A DNA stretch of 7,834 bases from CAZHGD01 sp964531735 (GCA_964531735.1 CAZHGD010000240.1:1-7834), one strand, 5' to 3'; counted from the stretch's first letter, positions 1 to 6,950 are shown. Translations and numbers: made by a program. The notes: generated from the sequence alone by a model not told the origin.

Positions 1-58
1 CGGGGGCCGAGGTGGCGTGCCCAGCATGGCCCAACAATCTGGAAGCACACCCGGCAGG

Positions 59-87
59 TTCCCCCTTTGGCGCGGGCAAGCTACACT
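59..87 (+). promoter_or_regulatory. Weak candidate promoter upstream of cinA
   Basis: A TACACT hexamer at 82-87 resembles a sigma-70-type -10 box and would start transcription about 15 bases before the cinA start codon. The hexamer 17 bases upstream (TTCCCC, 59-64) is a poor -35 match, so the call rests mainly on the -10 box and its position. The upstream gene is outside the window, so cinA may instead be read through from it. Confidence 0.25.
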
Positions 88-109
88 GTCGGGCAGAGAG
101 GCAGGAGTC

Positions 110-1363
110 ATGCGGGCGGAGATCGTCTCGGTCGGGACCGAGCTGTTGTTGGGCAACATCGTCGACACCAACGCGGCGCACATCGCGCGCGACCTGGCGC
201 GCTACGGCGTCGACGTCTTCCACCACAGCACCGTGGGCGACAACGTCGACCGCGGCGCCGCGACCATCGCCCACGCGTTGGCCCGGGCCGACGCGGTGAT
301 CATCACCGGCGGCATCGGCCCGACGCCGGACGATGCCACCCGCGCGAGCATCGCGCAGGCGCTGGGCGTGCCGCTCGAGCGCCGGGCCGAGTTGATGGCG
401 GCGATTCGCGAGCGTTACGCTGGCTTCGGCCGGACACCCACCGAGGCGGCGTTCAAGCAAGCGGACATGCCGGTGGGTGCCGAGGTGATTCCGAACCCGA
501 CCGGAACCGCACCGGGCATCCTGGCCGTCCAAGAGGGACGAGCTGTGTACGCGATGCCGGGCGTGCCGAGTGAGATGGTGCGGATGTTCGCCGAATCGGT
601 GCTGCCTGACTTGCGGGCGCGGTTCGCGTTGGACACCGGCCTGTTCCCGCGCGTGCTGCGGGTGCGTGGCATGGGTGAGAGCGACATCGCCACGCGGCTG
701 GAAGACTTGCTCGAGGGCAACGTGAACCCGACGGTGGCGACGTACGTGAAGACCGGCGAGGTGGAAGTGCGCCTCACCGCGCGCGCCACCGATGCTGCGG
801 CGGCCGCCGCGCTGATCGCGCCGGTGGAGCAGGCGGTCCGTGAACGGCTCGGCGGCGTCATCTACGGCGTCGACGACGAGGGACTGGAGGACCGGCTGGG
901 ACGGCTGCTCGAGACGGCGGGCGCGACGTTGGCCACCGCGGAGAGCTGCACCGGTGGCCGCATCGGTGATCGGATCACCGCGCGGCCGGGCAGTTCGCGC
1001 TACTATGTGGGTGGTGTGGTCGCCTACAGCAACCCGCTCAAGGAGTCGCTGTTGGGTGTACCGGCGGGCGTATTGGCGGCGGACGGCGCAGTGAGTGCGG
1101 CCTGTGCCGGAGCGATGGCTCGGGGCGCGGCGCAACGGCTGGGCGCCGACGTGGGGTTGGCGACGACGGGTATTGCCGGTCCAGACGGTGGTACGGACGA
1201 GAAGCCGGTTGGCCTGGTTCACATTGCGGTGTATGATCGTCGGACGGAGACTGTGGAGGCTGTCGAGCGCCGTTTTGGCGGTGATCGGCAGATGATCAAG
1301 GAACGGACGGTGCTGGAGGCGCTCGAGTTGGCCTGCCGGCATATTGCGGGGTCGAAGCAGTGA
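110..1363 (+). CDS. cinA: CinA family protein: nicotinamide-nucleotide amidohydrolase / competence-damage inducible protein A
   Basis: This 417-aa protein has the two-domain architecture of full-length CinA. Residues 1-170 form the MoCF-like (COG1058) domain: it opens MRAEIVSVGTELLLG, contains TGGIGPTPDDAT at 66-77, and has the NPTGTAPG and AMPGVPSEM segments at 129-136 and 148-156. Residues about 258-412 form the CinA C-terminal deamidase domain, with AESCTGG at 277-283 (probable catalytic Ser279) and GIAGPDGGTDEKPVG at 354-368. Characterised homologues deamidate nicotinamide mononucleotide in pyridine-nucleotide salvage, and the N-terminal domain hydrolyses ADP-ribose in some; both are cytosolic. 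The frame stays open to the left edge of the window, with ATGs at 17 and 26, but those would add about 30 residues unlike the family. ATG 110 gives the canonical N-terminus, preceded by purine-rich GAGAGG at 96-101. The stop overlaps the start of thpR, indicating translational coupling. In many bacteria cinA and thpR lie next to recA, but recA is not seen here. Confidence 0.95.
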   Translation: MRAEIVSVGTELLLGNIVDTNAAHIARDLARYGVDVFHHSTVGDNVDRGAATIAHALARADAVIITGGIGPTPDDATRASIAQALGVPLERRAELMAAIRERYAGFGRTPTEAAFKQADMPVGAEVIPNPTGTAPGILAVQEGRAVYAMPGVPSEMVRMFAESVLPDLRARFALDTGLFPRVLRVRGMGESDIATRLEDLLEGNVNPTVATYVKTGEVEVRLTARATDAAAAAALIAPVEQAVRERLGGVIYGVDDEGLEDRLGRLLETAGATLATAESCTGGRIGDRITARPGSSRYYVGGVVAYSNPLKESLLGVPAGVLAADGAVSAACAGAMARGAAQRLGADVGLATTGIAGPDGGTDEKPVGLVHIAVYDRRTETVEAVERRFGGDRQMIKERTVLEALELACRHIAGSKQ

Positions 1364-2061
1364 GAGCTTTTCTGGCGGTGGTCCCGCCCCGCGACTCGCG
1401 GGACAAGGTGGAAGCGGTCCGAGACCCGCTTCGCGAGCTTGCCCCCAATGGACGCTGGGTGCATCCTTCGCTCTGGCATCTGACCCTGAAGTTCCTGGGT
1501 GAGGTTGAGGACGAACTGATACCGGCGGTGGCCGATTTGGTCGGGCAGGTCGCGGCGCAGTATGAAGCGTTCGACGTGTCGCTGGCTGGCACCGGTCTGT
1601 TCCCCAACCCGGCGCGCCCACGAGTGCTGTGGGTCGGACTTCAGGAGGGGGCCGAGCAGTTGGCGGCCCTGTCGCAGGCCATTGATGAGGGTCTGGACGG
1701 ACTGGGCTTCGAGCCCGACGAAGAAGGTTTCCAGCCGCACATGACCCTGGCGCGGTTCCGCGACAGCCAGGAGGCCGGCGAGCTGGCCGGCCAGGTTGGC
1801 CCGGGCGAGGAGATCACTCGCTTCGAGGTCGACGCGGTGCTGCTGATGAAGAGCGTGCTGCGGCCGCGTGGCCCCGACTACACGGTGGTGGAGCGGCTGC
1901 CGCTGACGCCGCGGCCGAAGCCGGAGGAGCCGGAGGCCGACGGAGAGGCCGGCGAACAGGCCGGCGAAGAGGCCGGCGCCGAAGCCGGCGCGGCCGAGGG
2001 GACCGGTGACGTGGCCGCCGCCACGGGGCAGGCTGCGACCACGGCGGGCGAGGAGGCCTGA
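1360..2061 (+). CDS. thpR: RNA 2',3'-cyclic phosphodiesterase (ThpR/LigT, 2H phosphoesterase)
   Basis: The 233-aa product carries both signature HxTx motifs of the 2H phosphoesterase superfamily: HLTL at residues 40-43 (His40, Thr42) and HMTL at 127-130 (His127, Thr129). They sit in typical ThpR contexts, with a start of MRAFLAV, LTLKFLGEV after the first motif, and a preceding segment FPNPARPRVLWVG. The family hydrolyses RNA 2',3'-cyclic phosphates and was first known as tRNA 2'-5' ligase; the protein is cytosolic. The start is GTG, overlapping the cinA stop in a GTGA arrangement; this is the only start giving the conserved N-terminus. The catalytic fold ends around residue 182. Residues about 185-233 are an unusual tail rich in Glu, Ala, Gly and Pro, partly built from a 12-bp tandem repeat. 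Family members usually end near 180-200 residues, so the tail is an addition of unknown role and is probably disordered. Confidence 0.93.
   Translation: MRAFLAVVPPRDSRDKVEAVRDPLRELAPNGRWVHPSLWHLTLKFLGEVEDELIPAVADLVGQVAAQYEAFDVSLAGTGLFPNPARPRVLWVGLQEGAEQLAALSQAIDEGLDGLGFEPDEEGFQPHMTLARFRDSQEAGELAGQVGPGEEITRFEVDAVLLMKSVLRPRGPDYTVVERLPLTPRPKPEEPEADGEAGEQAGEEAGAEAGAAEGTGDVAAATGQAATTAGEEA
1945..1992 (+). repeat. Four tandem 12-bp units within the thpR tail
   Basis: Four consecutive 12-base units, GAGGCCGGCGAA, CAGGCCGGCGAA, GAGGCCGGCGCC and GAAGCCGGCGCG, encode EAGE-QAGE-EAGA-EAGA in frame. The shared core is (G/C)A(G/A)GCCGGCG. The array keeps the reading frame and probably arose by slippage. 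It produces part of the low-complexity acidic tail of ThpR. Confidence 0.8.
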
Positions 2062-2070
2062 GGCACCGCC

Positions 2071-3267
2071 ATGAGGATTGCGATCGACGGCTCGCTGCTC
2101 GGCGCCAGCTTCTCCGGCGTGGCCCGCAGCGTGGCGCAGTTGGTCAAGCATCTTCCGACGGCCGCGGGCGACCAGCACGAAGTGCTGCTGTTCGTCGGCA
2201 ACGCCTTCGACAGCTACGTCGAGCGACACCACCCCGACGGTTTCGAGCCGCGCCTGCAGATCGTCCGTAGCGACTTCGACAACGCCGACCGGTTCAAGCG
2301 GCTGGTGTGGCAGCAGGTCATGCTGCCAGGGCTGTGCCATGCCCACCAGGTGGACGTGTTCCATGCGCCGGCCTACTTTGCGCCGGTGCTGATGCGGTCG
2401 CCACAGGTGGTCACCGTCTACGACCTGATCGGGTTCGAGCAACCGCAGAGCCTGTCGCGGCTCGGGCGGCTGTACCACCGCCACGGCCTGCCGCTGGGTC
2501 TGCGCGGCGCGCAGCGGGTGATCGTGCCCAGCGCCGCCGCGCGCCGGGCGATCGCGCAGTACCTGCCGCACGCCTACGACCGGACGGTGAAAGTGCCGCT
2601 CGGGGTGGAGCAGCGCTTCTTCGCGCCGGCCGACGGCAGCGACGAGGAGATTCGCCGGCGCTACCGGCTGCCGGCCGAGTACCTGTTGTGGGTGGGCAAC
2701 ATCGAGCCGAAGAAGAATGTCGGCCTGCTGCTGCGCGCGATGCAGTTGCTGCGCGAGCGCGGGCGCGAGGTCCCGAAGTTGGTGATTGCCGGTGCGTTGA
2801 GCACGGCCACCAACGAGGTCATGCGCGAGTTCCTGCGTGCGGGTCTGCAGACGCGCGTGCAGTTCGTCGGGCGGGTGCGTGATGCGGAACTGCCGGCGAT
2901 CTACCGCGGGGCCGCGCTGTTCTGCTTCCCCAGCCGCCATGAAGGTTTTGGCCTGCCGCCGCTGGAGGCGATGGCCGCCGGCGTGCCGGTGATCGTCTCG
3001 GACGCCGGCTCGTTGCCCGAGGTGGTGGGCCAGGCGGGGTTGGTGCGTCCGGTCGATGATGTCGAGGCCTGGGCCGACGGCATCGTCGAGGTGCTGGGTC
3101 AGCCGACGCTCCGCGACAGCCTGGTGGCGCGCGGGCGTGCCCGGGCGCTGCGCTTCGACTGGGTTACGGCCGCGCGTCGTACTCTGGCGGTCTACGCCGC
3201 CGCGGCAGCGATGGGCGAAGATGAGTACGACCATCGCTCCGGGCGCATACTGTACGCAGCGGACTGA
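2071..3267 (+). CDS. Glycosyltransferase family 4 (GT-B fold) protein
   Basis: This 398-aa protein has the layout of retaining GT4 glycosyltransferases. The N-terminal Rossmann half begins MRIAIDGSLL and contains a glycine-rich turn (GASFSGVARS, 11-20), the segment VDVFHAPAYFAP (94-105) and VTVYDLIGFEQP (114-125), which matches the usual HDL/YDL-type acceptor-side motif. The C-terminal nucleotide-sugar half contains YLLWVGNIEPKKN (204-216), FVGRV (265-269) and the EX7E signature EGFGLPPLE (Glu291 and Glu299), followed by AAGVPVIVSDAGSLPEVVG (302-320). It probably transfers a sugar from a nucleotide donor to a cell-envelope polysaccharide or lipid; donor and acceptor cannot be read from sequence. 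No transmembrane segment is evident, so it is probably cytosolic or peripheral. It starts 9 bases after thpR, with GAGG at 2060-2063 as a possible ribosome binding site. No other polysaccharide genes are nearby, which is unusual for a GT4. Confidence 0.9.
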   Translation: MRIAIDGSLLGASFSGVARSVAQLVKHLPTAAGDQHEVLLFVGNAFDSYVERHHPDGFEPRLQIVRSDFDNADRFKRLVWQQVMLPGLCHAHQVDVFHAPAYFAPVLMRSPQVVTVYDLIGFEQPQSLSRLGRLYHRHGLPLGLRGAQRVIVPSAAARRAIAQYLPHAYDRTVKVPLGVEQRFFAPADGSDEEIRRRYRLPAEYLLWVGNIEPKKNVGLLLRAMQLLRERGREVPKLVIAGALSTATNEVMREFLRAGLQTRVQFVGRVRDAELPAIYRGAALFCFPSRHEGFGLPPLEAMAAGVPVIVSDAGSLPEVVGQAGLVRPVDDVEAWADGIVEVLGQPTLRDSLVARGRARALRFDWVTAARRTLAVYAAAAAMGEDEYDHRSGRILYAAD

Positions 3268-3296
3268 TCCGCGGTGCTGCCGGCTGACCGGCCGGC

Positions 3297-3301
3297 GGAG
3301 G
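3297..3301 (+). promoter_or_regulatory. Ribosome binding site of the 66-aa ORF
   Basis: GGAGG lies 7 bases before the ATG at 3309. This near-perfect Shine-Dalgarno supports the small ORF as a translated gene rather than chance. Confidence 0.75.
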
Positions 3302-3308
3302 ACCGAGC

Positions 3309-3509
3309 ATGGCGCACATCAGCGATCGGCTCAAGTCGCGCATCGAGGCTTGGCTGAAGCGTGAGCGACGGAACGAGTACGGTGATCCAGAAGACACCAT
3401 GTATGCGGGCGGCACGCCGCTGTTCGACGAGCGCACCGGACAGACGCGCGACCGCTTCGAGTACATCCTGTCGCGGCATCCGGAGTTGCGCGAGGGTGGG
3501 GAGGACTGA
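3309..3509 (+). CDS. Small conserved-looking protein of unknown function (66 aa)
   Basis: I do not recognise this protein. It is hydrophilic, with no signal peptide or membrane helix and no cysteine. The first 22 residues are basic and look helical (SDRLKSRIEAWLKRERR at 5-21). The middle has an acidic, turn-rich stretch (EYGDPEDTMYAGGTPLFDE, 23-41), and the C-terminus is a second helix-like segment (TRDRFEYILSRHPELREG, 46-63). A strong GGAGG ribosome binding site at good spacing, G/C-biased codon thirds and fit between neighbours with little wasted space all argue that it is real. Its stop is 2 bases before the start of the membrane protease, and the protease ribosome binding site lies inside its last codons, so the two are probably translationally coupled. 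A role linked to the protease (regulator, adaptor or substrate) is inference only. Confidence 0.78.
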   Translation: MAHISDRLKSRIEAWLKRERRNEYGDPEDTMYAGGTPLFDERTGQTRDRFEYILSRHPELREGGED

Positions 3510-3511
3510 CG

Positions 3512-5179
3512 ATGGCTCGTCTGCTGGACCTGCTGTGGCGATTGTTGAGCATCCTGGGTCTGGTACTGTCGCTGCGCCGTTGGTGGCGCACGCTCAGTGA
3601 CCCAGAAGAGCGGCGCGAGACGCGCATACTGGCCGGCGTGGTGCTGTTGTGTACGCTGGCGCTGGTCATCTGGTCCATCATCAGCTTGCAGGCGGACCGG
3701 CACCAGCAGACCGCGTTGCTGCCGACCGCGCAGGTCCCAGCCGGCGCCCCGCCACGCCTGGTGGTCGACTTCCGTGACGACCTGTCGCTGGCGGACATCG
3801 CGCGGCGCGGCGAGGCGCTCGGGCTGCGGTTCGAGCCGAACAGCCCGGTGAGCGTACCGGAACGGCTGATGATCGCCGACGCGGCGGGTCTGTCGGCGGC
3901 GCAGCGGTCGGCGACGCTGGCCCGCCTGCGCGCCGACGAGCAGGTCGAGGCGGCGGACGAGGACTCGTATCTGACCTTGCTGGGCCAGGCCGGCGTGGCC
4001 ATGGAGCCGAACGATCCGCGGTACGGCGAGCAGTGGAGCTTCCGGGCCATCGGCATGCCACAGGCGTGGGAGCAGACCCGGGGGGCCGGTGCGGTCGTGG
4101 CGGTGATCGATACGGGCGTGGCCTTCGAGGCGGAGAACGGCGTTCCGGCGGCGTCTGACCTGAAGCAGACGCGCTGGACCAAGCCGTACGACTTCACGCG
4201 GAAGAAGGCGAAGGCGTACGACGACCACGGGCACGGCACGCACGTGGCGGGCACCATCGCCCAGAGCACCAACAACCGGCACGGGGTGGCGGGCATTGCC
4301 TACGAGGCCACCATCATGCCGTTGAAGGTGCTGAGCAGCAGCGGCTCGGGCACCATGGCCGACATCGCCGACGCTATCAACTACGCCGCCGACAACGGCG
4401 CCAACGTCATCAACATGAGCCTCGGCGGGCCGCGCGGAGCGGCGGTGCTGGCGCGGGCCATCAAGCACGCCAACGAGCGCGGCGTGGTGATCGTCTGCGC
4501 CGCGGGCAACACCGGCGGCGAGGGCGTCTGCTATCCGGCGGCCTATCCGGAGTGCATCGCGGTCTCGGCGGTCGGGCCGTCGGGCGAGCTGACCTTCTAC
4601 TCCACCTGGGGCAAGGAGATCGCCATCGCGGCGCCGGGCGGCGAGTACCGCAAGCCCGAGGAGAAGGCCAACGGCATTCTGCAGAACACCGTCTTCATGA
4701 AGAAGGACACGTTCGAGTCCTGGCAGGGCACTTCGATGGCCTCGCCGCACGTGGCCGGTGTCGCCGCGCTGCTGGTCTCGCAAGGCATCAAGGAACCGGA
4801 CGCGGTCCGTCGGCGGCTGGCTGAGACGGCCACGCCGAAGGACGACCCGCTACGCTATGGCGCGGGCCTGCTCAACGCGGCGCGCGCGGTGGGTGCCTCC
4901 GGGCCGGCGCGGTTCGAGCCGCAGCCGGTCGTGGCGCGGCCGGTTCACCGGGGTGGCTGGCTGGTGCTGGTGGGCAGCAGCGTCCTGTGGCCGCTGAGCG
5001 CGGTGCTGCTGCTGCTTGGCGTGAAGCCGCTGCGGCCGCTGCTCAGCCTTGGTGCCGGCGCGTTCGCGGTGGGCTGCTTCGCCGCCTGTTGGCTGGGCCT
5101 CGGGCCGGTGCTCTGGCTGGTCGCCAACGGACTGGCCGCCGTCGGCCTGTGCCACCTGGTGCGAACCGCCGGGCGGTAA
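3512..5179 (+). CDS. Membrane-anchored subtilisin-like serine protease (peptidase family S8)
   Basis: The 555-aa product has a complete S8 catalytic set: Asp200 in VAVIDTG, His241 in HGHGTHVAGT, oxyanion Asn333 in AAGN, and Ser408 in GTSMASPHVAG. Residues about 82-155 look like a subtilase prodomain, and the YGEQW segment at 171-175 marks the usual start of the mature domain. Instead of a cleavable signal peptide there is a hydrophobic stretch at 6-20, then an arginine-rich stretch (22-38), then a clear helix at 40-59. After the catalytic domain come three more hydrophobic helices at about 483-504, 510-529 and 531-550. The positive-inside rule (Arg22-Arg38 before helix 2, KPLR at 505-508, Arg551 and Arg555 at the end) puts the protease domain outside the cytoplasmic membrane. 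The start is preceded by GGGGAGG at about 3498-3504. It follows the 66-aa ORF with a 2-base gap and ends just before a strong hairpin. Substrate unknown. Confidence 0.93.
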   Translation: MARLLDLLWRLLSILGLVLSLRRWWRTLSDPEERRETRILAGVVLLCTLALVIWSIISLQADRHQQTALLPTAQVPAGAPPRLVVDFRDDLSLADIARRGEALGLRFEPNSPVSVPERLMIADAAGLSAAQRSATLARLRADEQVEAADEDSYLTLLGQAGVAMEPNDPRYGEQWSFRAIGMPQAWEQTRGAGAVVAVIDTGVAFEAENGVPAASDLKQTRWTKPYDFTRKKAKAYDDHGHGTHVAGTIAQSTNNRHGVAGIAYEATIMPLKVLSSSGSGTMADIADAINYAADNGANVINMSLGGPRGAAVLARAIKHANERGVVIVCAAGNTGGEGVCYPAAYPECIAVSAVGPSGELTFYSTWGKEIAIAAPGGEYRKPEEKANGILQNTVFMKKDTFESWQGTSMASPHVAGVAALLVSQGIKEPDAVRRRLAETATPKDDPLRYGAGLLNAARAVGASGPARFEPQPVVARPVHRGGWLVLVGSSVLWPLSAVLLLLGVKPLRPLLSLGAGAFAVGCFAACWLGLGPVLWLVANGLAAVGLCHLVRTAGR

Positions 5180-5196
5180 GCCAAGCGGCCCAACGA

Positions 5197-5233
5197 AACG
5201 AGCCGGCCCGTCACCAGGACGGGCCGGCTCGTT
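5197..5233. terminator. Bidirectional hairpin terminator between convergent genes
   Basis: A perfect 16-bp inverted repeat (AACGAGCCGGCCCGTC and its complement) with a 5-base loop (ACCAG, 5213-5217) lies between the stop of the S8 protease on + and the stop of the glutamate-synthase-like gene on -. Its position and stability fit transcription termination for both strands. There is no long T-run on either side, so it may act with Rho or mainly as a 3'-end stabiliser. Confidence 0.8.
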
Positions 5234-5246
5234 GGTGTCAGGGGGG

Positions 5247-6836
5247 TCACTCGGCCAGAATGGCCTCGGCCTCGTCACGGTAGGCATCCATGACGTACGG
5301 GATGCCCGAGACCTCGGCGGCCTCGGCCGTGAGCGCGAACAGGTCAGTGCGCGCCAACGCACTGAGGCGGAAGCAGCGCGCGCCGGCCATGAGCTGCTGC
5401 AGACCGGTGCGGAGCTTCTTGCAGTAGGAGTAGACGCCGATGGCCCCGAGCGGGAAGTCCATCAGCTCGCTGCCGAACAGGTCGCGCAGCTCTTCATAGA
5501 CGCAGAAGATCTCCTCGACGCGGGAGCCGTGCTCGGCCACCATGCGCGGCAGGTTGCCGTCTTCCAGCCAGAGGCCGATGTTCTTGCCGACGAACGCCGG
5601 AATGGTCAGCGCGCGGCCCATGCACACGGCCTTGAAGTAGGGCGCGCCCATGGCGAGTGCCTTGAGCACGCCGTCCTCGGTGCTGAACCCGCCGGCGATG
5701 GCCAGGTCAGGCACGCGCAGCCCACGCGCCGACAGCTTCTGCGCGTACTGATAGGCCAGGGCCTGCAGGTAGAAGGTGGGGATGCCCCACTCGTTCATCA
5801 TCGGCCACGGGCTCATGCCAGTGCCGCCACCGGCGCCGTCGATGGTCAGCAGATCGATCTTGGCCTCGCTCGACCAGCGCATGGCCTGCGCTAGCTCGAC
5901 CGCCGAGTAGGCGCCCGTCTTGAGCGTGATGCGCTCGAAGCCCAGCTTGCGCAGCCGCGCAATCTCCGCGAAGAAGCCGTCGCGGTCGACGAAGCCGAGC
6001 CGCGAGTGCCGCTCGAACTGGCGTACGGCGCCGGCCTTGAAGGCTTCCTGCGTGGCGGGCAAGGTCGGGTCGGGCAGCACGACGTAGCCGCGCCGCTTGA
6101 GTTCCAGCGCCTGATCGAGCGTGTCGACCTTGATCTCGCCGCCGATGCACTTGGCGCCCTGGCCCCACTTGAGCTCGATGGTGTTGAGACTATGCTTGTC
6201 GAGCACGTACTCGGCGACGCCGAGGCGCGTGTCCTCGACGTTCATCTGGACCAGGATCTCGCCGCCGCGGCCGGTGTAGCGGCGATAGATGCGCAGCCGG
6301 CGGTCCATCTCCGGCGAGGAGGTGATGCGGCCGTCCGGACCCAGCTCCATCAGTGGGTCGACGCCGCAGACGTTCTCGCCGCAGACGAGCGTGATGCCGG
6401 AGATTGCCGCGCCGACGGCGAGGTGCTCCCAGTTGCGGCGCGCCACTTCGGTCGAGCCGAGCGCGCCGGTGAAGACCGGCAGCGCCAAGTCGACCTTTTG
6501 GTCCCAGCCGTAGGACGTGGTCGTGTCGACATGGCTGAACAGGGCCGTGTCCGGGCCGGGCTCCACGCCTTCGGGCAGGCCCTTGGCGCCGGCGGCGTAG
6601 CCCTGGATATTCAGGTGCGAGTAGTCGACCGGGTACTCCTTGTCGGCCCCGGCCGTGGTCCGCCCGAACGGAGAGGGGTAGAGCACCTCATTCGCGCGGA
6701 AGGACGACACGAAGACTTCGCAGCCACCTTTGCAGCCGTCGTAGCAGGTTGTGCACAGGCCCGAATAGGGCACCACATCCTTGGAGCGGTTGCTGGTCCC
6801 GGTGGCCTGGTTCGCGTTCGGTTGGCGCAGGTTCAT
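5247..6836 (-). CDS. FMN-binding glutamate synthase family protein (stand-alone GltB central-domain homologue)
   Basis: This 529-aa protein matches the FMN-binding (beta/alpha)8 barrel of glutamate synthase. It has KWGQGAK at 223-229, LTIDGAGGGTGMSP at 330-343 (flavin/phosphate-binding turn) and DLAIAGGFSTEDGVLKALAMGA at 377-398. It lacks the N-terminal glutaminase domain and the C-terminal beta-helix of GltB, and there is no GltD-like partner in the window. The N-terminus instead carries four cysteines, C28-x2-C31-x3-C35-x3-C39, a probable metal or Fe-S site, plus C152 and C157. The C-x5-C-x4-C motif that binds the [3Fe-4S] cluster in classical GltB is absent: the matching region has only Cys405 and no cysteine cluster. 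It is probably a cytosolic flavoprotein oxidoreductase; glutamate synthesis itself is not shown. The ATG at 6836 is preceded on the - strand by GAAAGG with 7-base spacing. The gene is divergent from the TauE-like gene and convergent with the protease gene. Confidence 0.9.
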   Translation of the reverse strand: MNLRQPNANQATGTSNRSKDVVPYSGLCTTCYDGCKGGCEVFVSSFRANEVLYPSPFGRTTAGADKEYPVDYSHLNIQGYAAGAKGLPEGVEPGPDTALFSHVDTTTSYGWDQKVDLALPVFTGALGSTEVARRNWEHLAVGAAISGITLVCGENVCGVDPLMELGPDGRITSSPEMDRRLRIYRRYTGRGGEILVQMNVEDTRLGVAEYVLDKHSLNTIELKWGQGAKCIGGEIKVDTLDQALELKRRGYVVLPDPTLPATQEAFKAGAVRQFERHSRLGFVDRDGFFAEIARLRKLGFERITLKTGAYSAVELAQAMRWSSEAKIDLLTIDGAGGGTGMSPWPMMNEWGIPTFYLQALAYQYAQKLSARGLRVPDLAIAGGFSTEDGVLKALAMGAPYFKAVCMGRALTIPAFVGKNIGLWLEDGNLPRMVAEHGSRVEEIFCVYEELRDLFGSELMDFPLGAIGVYSYCKKLRTGLQQLMAGARCFRLSALARTDLFALTAEAAEVSGIPYVMDAYRDEAEAILAE

Positions 6837-6843
6837 CCGTTAA

Positions 6844-6849
6844 CCTTTC
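6844..6849 (-). promoter_or_regulatory. Ribosome binding site of the glutamate-synthase-like gene
   Basis: On the - strand the sequence reads GAAAGG, then 7 bases, then ATG. It is a moderate Shine-Dalgarno match and supports the start at 6836. Confidence 0.6.
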
Positions 6850-6921
6850 ATTCTGCGGGCCCCGGCCGGCCAACACGTCGTCGGACACGTGACCCGGTTC
6901 TTGGCATCGTATTCGTCTGGC

Positions 6922-6950
6922 AGCATAGCCGAAACCCGCGCGCAGCGCCA
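6922..6950 (-). promoter_or_regulatory. Candidate promoter for the glutamate-synthase-like gene
   Basis: Read on the - strand, a TATGCT -10-like box lies at 6922-6927. A weak -35-like hexamer (TGGCGC) sits 17 bases upstream. This would give a leader of roughly 75-80 bases before the start codon. The -10 is identical to that of the divergent TauE-like gene. Another -10-like hexamer (TACACT) occurs further upstream on the same strand, so the exact start point is uncertain. Confidence 0.4.

Noticed and set aside
17..109. N-terminal extension of CinA from ATG 17 or 26
   Set aside because: The added residues do not resemble CinA, and the family N-terminus begins precisely at ATG 110.
1219..3234. 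671-aa open frame on the - strand opposite thpR and the glycosyltransferase
   Set aside because: It is antisense to two well-recognised genes; its translation is rich in Arg, His, Gln and Pro with no recognisable motif, as expected for a shadow frame in GC-rich DNA.
3223..3251. Possible promoter at the end of the glycosyltransferase gene for the small ORF and protease
   Set aside because: CATACT is an acceptable -10 but there is no credible -35 at suitable spacing; not enough to report.
3278..3296. GCCGGC-loop-GCCGGC element before the 66-aa ORF as a terminator
   Set aside because: The arms are only 6 bp and self-palindromic, there is no T-run, and the element abuts the ribosome binding site; chance is likely in this base composition.
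3164..4783. 539-aa open frame on the - strand opposite the protease gene
   Set aside because: Same composition signature (Arg/His/Gln-rich, no domain) and fully overlapped by an S8 gene with a complete catalytic triad.
5049..5894. 281-aa open frame on the + strand crossing the terminator
   Set aside because: It overlaps the end of the protease in another frame, passes through the hairpin and then runs antisense to the flavoprotein gene; not a plausible gene.
6874..6891. Inverted repeat CACGT-N8-ACGTG in the leader of the glutamate-synthase-like gene
   Set aside because: Arms are only 5 bp in a GC-rich region, too short to call an operator without conservation data.
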